Assembly (NCBI GenBank): GCA_052168355.1
Contig: JBQLZQ010000023.1
Coordinates: forward strand, 12,890 to 76,889
DNA from: JBQLZQ01 sp052168355
GTDB taxonomy: Bacteria; Pseudomonadota; Alphaproteobacteria; DSM-16000; Inquilinaceae
DNA: 64,000 nt
Reading direction: 5' to 3'
Below the pieces are notes generated by a model, which did no database searches, was not told where the DNA came from, and worked only from the letters and a program-made list of their open reading frames with translations. A program made the position numbers and the translations under genes. Of this stretch, positions 60,383-64,000 are shown piece after piece; the first letter of the stretch is position 1; every line of letters begins with the position of its first letter.

Positions 60383-61594
60383 TCAGCGCGCCAGGCCGAA
60401 GCGCGGGCGCACGCGGACGCCCAGGGCGGACCCGGCAAAGGCGGCCCCGAACCACAGCCATCCATGGACGCTGCCCGAGGCGATGCCGCTGAACATCGCG
60501 CCGATGTTGCAGCCGAACCCAAGCCGCGCGCCGTAGCCCATGAGCAGGCCGCCTGTCACCGCCGCCAACGCCGATTTGAGCGGCAGCCGGGCGGACGGCG
60601 CGAAACGGCCAGCCGCCGCGGCGGCCAGGGCCGCGCCCAGAACCAGGCCGAAATTCATCACCGAAACGGTGTTGGCCAGAACGCTTTCCCGCATCGCCGG
60701 CGACCCTGTCCAGGCGGCGATTTCGATGCCCAGCGCCGCCGAAATCTTGGCCCCCCACAATGCGAAGGCGGAGGTGATGGACCAGGGATGGCCGGCCACG
60801 ATCAGGGTCACGACATTGAGCAGGGCCAGCGCCACGCCCCCCCAGATCAGCGGCCACGGACCGCGCCACAGGCGCGCCGGCATGGGTACGGCCGGCGCCG
60901 CCGGTTCGGGCATGGCGGCCCGCCGGGGGCCACGGCGGCGCCATTCCCACGCCGTGACGGCCCCGGCGACCAGCGCCAGCAGCACCAGCTGAAACGCCAG
61001 CGCCGGCCAGGGGCCATAGGTGTGCCCCAGCGAAATGGCGCCGAAAGACGGCAGATCCAGCCACCAGGACAGATGGGCGGACCCGATCACCGATCCGACG
61101 ATGAAGAAGGCCAGCGTGACCAGCATCCGCACACTGCCGCCGCCGACGGTGAACAGCGTGCCCGACCCGCAGCCGCCGCCCAGCTGCATCCCAAGGCCGA
61201 ACAGGAAAGCGCCGACAAAGACCGACACGCCGACCGGCCCATAGGTGCCGCCGACCGGCTGGCCGAAGGCGCTTCCCTGGACCACCAGCGGCAGGAAGAA
61301 GACCGACGCCAGCGCGATCATCAGCATCTGGGCGCGCAGGCCCGTGCCGTCGCCGTCGCGCAGAAAGGCCCGCCAGGCGCCGGTGAAGCCAAAGGCCGCG
61401 TGGAACAGCACGGCTCCCAGGGCGCCGCCGATCAGAAACAGCGCCGCCTGCCGGCCGTCGATGGCCTGGGCGACGAAGGCCGCGCCAAGCAGAAGCCCAA
61501 GCCCGGCCATGGTCAGGGCCCATCGGTCGGCCGGCGGCTGGCCAAGCGGGCCAGCAGCCCGCCGGCCGCCGATCGCATCGGAGAGAACGGTCAT
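60383..61594 (-). CDS. YeeE/YedE-family sulfur transporter
   Basis: 403 residues with about ten hydrophobic helices. The two-half architecture with GLGMQLGGGCGSGTLF and YGARLGFGCNIGAMFSGIASG contains the cysteines and glycines conserved in YeeE (thiosulfate uptake) and YedE. It should carry thiosulfate or another sulfur compound. It follows the rhodanese gene by 36 bases on the same strand, a common functional pairing. Confidence 0.9.
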   Translation of the reverse strand: MTVLSDAIGGRRAAGPLGQPPADRWALTMAGLGLLLGAAFVAQAIDGRQAALFLIGGALGAVLFHAAFGFTGAWRAFLRDGDGTGLRAQMLMIALASVFFLPLVVQGSAFGQPVGGTYGPVGVSVFVGAFLFGLGMQLGGGCGSGTLFTVGGGSVRMLVTLAFFIVGSVIGSAHLSWWLDLPSFGAISLGHTYGPWPALAFQLVLLALVAGAVTAWEWRRRGPRRAAMPEPAAPAVPMPARLWRGPWPLIWGGVALALLNVVTLIVAGHPWSITSAFALWGAKISAALGIEIAAWTGSPAMRESVLANTVSVMNFGLVLGAALAAAAAGRFAPSARLPLKSALAAVTGGLLMGYGARLGFGCNIGAMFSGIASGSVHGWLWFGAAFAGSALGVRVRPRFGLAR

Positions 61595-61630
61595 GATCGT
61601 ACCGCCGCCTGAGGGGACGCCGAGGCCGCG

Positions 61631-62578
61631 TCAGTTGACGGCGGCAACGCCCTCGCCGGTCTGGACCGGACGGTCGGCGTCGGCGGTCCATTCCACCATC
61701 GAGCCGTCATAGAGGCGTACATCCTTCTTCCCCGCGACCTCGCTTAAGGCAAACCAGCCGACAGCGGCCCAATGGCCGGTGTTGCAGAAGGCGATCTGCT
61801 CGCCCTCGCCGTCGGCGCCTATCTTGGCCAGCAGCGCGTCCAGCGATGTGCCATCCACGACGTCCCGCCCGTCCTGCAGCACCAACGTGCTGTGCGGCAG
61901 GTTGACCGCACCCGGCAGCGTGCCGGCCTGGCTCGCCTTTGGATGGGCCGCTGCGCCGATATACTGGTCGTTCGGCCGGGCGTCGACAAGCGTCACCTGC
62001 CCGCTGTCGATCGCGGCCTGGACCTGGTCGGTCGTGGCCAGCAGTTGCGGCCGGAAATCGGCGACGAACTGTGTCGGCTCGGCCGTCGCGGCGCCGGTGT
62101 CGACCGGCGCGTCGGCATCGGCCGCCCACGCGGCGTATCCGCCCTCCAGGATCGAGACCGCGTCGTGACCCAGCACCTTGAAGGTCCAGTAAACCCTGGC
62201 CGCGCTGCCGAAATCGGTCGAGCTGACGCCCCCCGGCACGATCACGACATGCTCGTCATTGTCGATGCCCAGACCGCCGATCAGCGTCTCCAGATCGGCC
62301 ACGGGCGGCAGCTTGCCGACGATATCGTCGACCGTCGTCCGCCATCCGTCCTGGCCATAGTCGCTGTAGACGGAACCGGGAATATGCCCCTGCGCGAAGG
62401 TCTCGGCCGACCCGCCGTCAATCTGATTGCGGATGTCGAGAACGACCAGATCCGGCCGATCGAGGTTGGCCTGCAGCCAATCCACGTCGACCAAGGGTGT
62501 GTCCGCCGAGGCGGGCGCCGTGCTCCCCAAAATCGTGGCCGTCGCCAGAAGGGCCGCACCGAACAGAGCATGCTTCAT
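61631..62578 (-). CDS. Exported tandem-rhodanese sulfurtransferase
   Basis: 315 residues from the ATG at 62578, with GGGAG upstream. A signal peptide (cleavage near APASA) and two rhodanese domains: the N-terminal one lacks the active-site cysteine (VVIVPGG in that place), and the C-terminal one has Cys265 in AFCNTGHWAAVGW. It transfers sulfur from thiosulfate to an acceptor, probably periplasmic, and pairs with YeeE. Upstream is an AT-rich palindrome at 62668-62688, possibly an operator. Confidence 0.9.
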   Translation of the reverse strand: MKHALFGAALLATATILGSTAPASADTPLVDVDWLQANLDRPDLVVLDIRNQIDGGSAETFAQGHIPGSVYSDYGQDGWRTTVDDIVGKLPPVADLETLIGGLGIDNDEHVVIVPGGVSSTDFGSAARVYWTFKVLGHDAVSILEGGYAAWAADADAPVDTGAATAEPTQFVADFRPQLLATTDQVQAAIDSGQVTLVDARPNDQYIGAAAHPKASQAGTLPGAVNLPHSTLVLQDGRDVVDGTSLDALLAKIGADGEGEQIAFCNTGHWAAVGWFALSEVAGKKDVRLYDGSMVEWTADADRPVQTGEGVAAVN

Positions 62579-62897
62579 CGCCGATCTCCCAATGTTCATT
62601 CGCGACAAGGCGCCGCGTTTCCTTATCCCTATATATTTCACACTTTCATTGTATCAAACTAAATAAAATAACAAAAAATTTTTGTTATATATGAGTCGCC
62701 CTCGCCTCGCGTGCGGATTTCGCTCGAGAAATTTTCTTACCCGAACGATGCTCCCGGCGGTGCGCGATGGCCCCAACGGATGCCCGGCCGCATTGATTGC
62801 TGCGAATATCGCCACACGGCGATCGTGGAATTGAACCCTTAACCAAGCCTCCCGATACTTGACTCAACGATCTCGCTGACCTGGGAGGGAAGCACCA
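62579..62897. other. Intergenic region with AT-rich palindrome
   Basis: About 319 bases between rhodanese and leucine-dehydrogenase genes, with no coding frame. At 62668-62688 there is a near-perfect palindrome (ATAACAAAAA-A-TTTTTGTTAT) in otherwise GC-rich DNA, possibly an operator for a sulfur-responsive regulator. A TTAACC sequence occurs near 62838. Confidence 0.5.
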
Positions 62898-63953
<1,056 letters not shown>

Positions 63954-63956
<3 letters not shown>

Positions 63957-64000
63957 AGCGCGATCGTCATTGGTGGAAGCGGACCCGCTTCCACCAATGA
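63954..64000. repeat. Second copy of the palindromic repeat (truncated by window end)
   Basis: TAGAGCGCGATCGTCATTGG and onward is identical to 7487-7533 except for one base at the palindrome centre (63984: C for T). The repeat begins at the stop codon of the amino-acid dehydrogenase. The rest lies outside the window. Confidence 0.85.

Overview
The window is high-GC, gene-dense DNA from an alphaproteobacterium. The evidence for this is CtrA and the ChpT phosphotransferase, the PhyR-NepR-EcfG general stress response (confined to Alphaproteobacteria), DUF3553 and DUF1127 small proteins, and a polar-flagellum gene order (flhA-flhF-fliK-like, fliJ-fliI) beside ctrA. This arrangement fits a free-living motile member of the Rhodospirillales or relatives; the genus cannot be read from the sequence.

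Layout. 0-6.4 kb: end of flhA, flhF, a FliK-like gene, convergent fliI-fliJ, then ctrA divergent from fliI. 6.4-8.7 kb: an ArsR/AHSA1-type pair with an operator at its start codon, a three-hairpin intergenic repeat, and a GlxA-type AraC regulator. 8.8-15.6 kb: a chemotaxis cluster on the minus strand (cheA, cheW, cheY, cheB, cheR) preceded by chpT. 15.7-18.8 kb: DUF3553, an ankyrin lipoprotein and a HisKA_2-type sensor kinase.

18.8-30.7 kb is a general-stress-response island. It holds PhyR, two NepR-like anti-sigma factors, two EcfG-type sigma factors, an RpoH-like sigma factor and a Crp-family regulator. Around them are small envelope and stress genes (glycine-zipper lipoprotein, DUF1328, AI-2E-family permease, BON-DUF1207 outer-membrane protein, PLDc_N protein, entericidin, PRC-barrel protein, MgtC, DUF1127). 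At least six sites match the EcfG promoter pattern GGAAC-N16/17-CGTT or nearly so, several directly in front of these genes; a seventh is palindromic and could serve both strands.

30.8-41.4 kb is general metabolism and signalling: moaA, a PAS-GGDEF-EAL protein, NAD kinase, a zinc deacylase, an AbrB-type membrane protein, an ornithine-type decarboxylase and a nucleotide-sugar epimerase. 41.4-47.5 kb carries a divergent signalling module: a class III cyclase with an FHA domain facing a 1,477-residue Ser/Thr kinase-STAND NTPase-WD40 fusion, with a small exported protein between. 47.5-53.1 kb is a surface polysaccharide cluster (WbpO/TviB-like dehydrogenase, WecA-type transferase, epimerase, WbpM-like dehydratase). 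53.1-64 kb holds a saccharopine-dehydrogenase-family enzyme, AsmA, DgoK, MOSC and creatininase proteins, DUF882, a YeeE/rhodanese sulfur pair and a leucine-dehydrogenase-family enzyme. A second, truncated copy of the palindromic repeat ends the window.

No rRNA, tRNA, CRISPR array, transposase or phage gene was seen. Most starts were chosen from family N-termini and visible ribosome-binding sites, so they are inferences.
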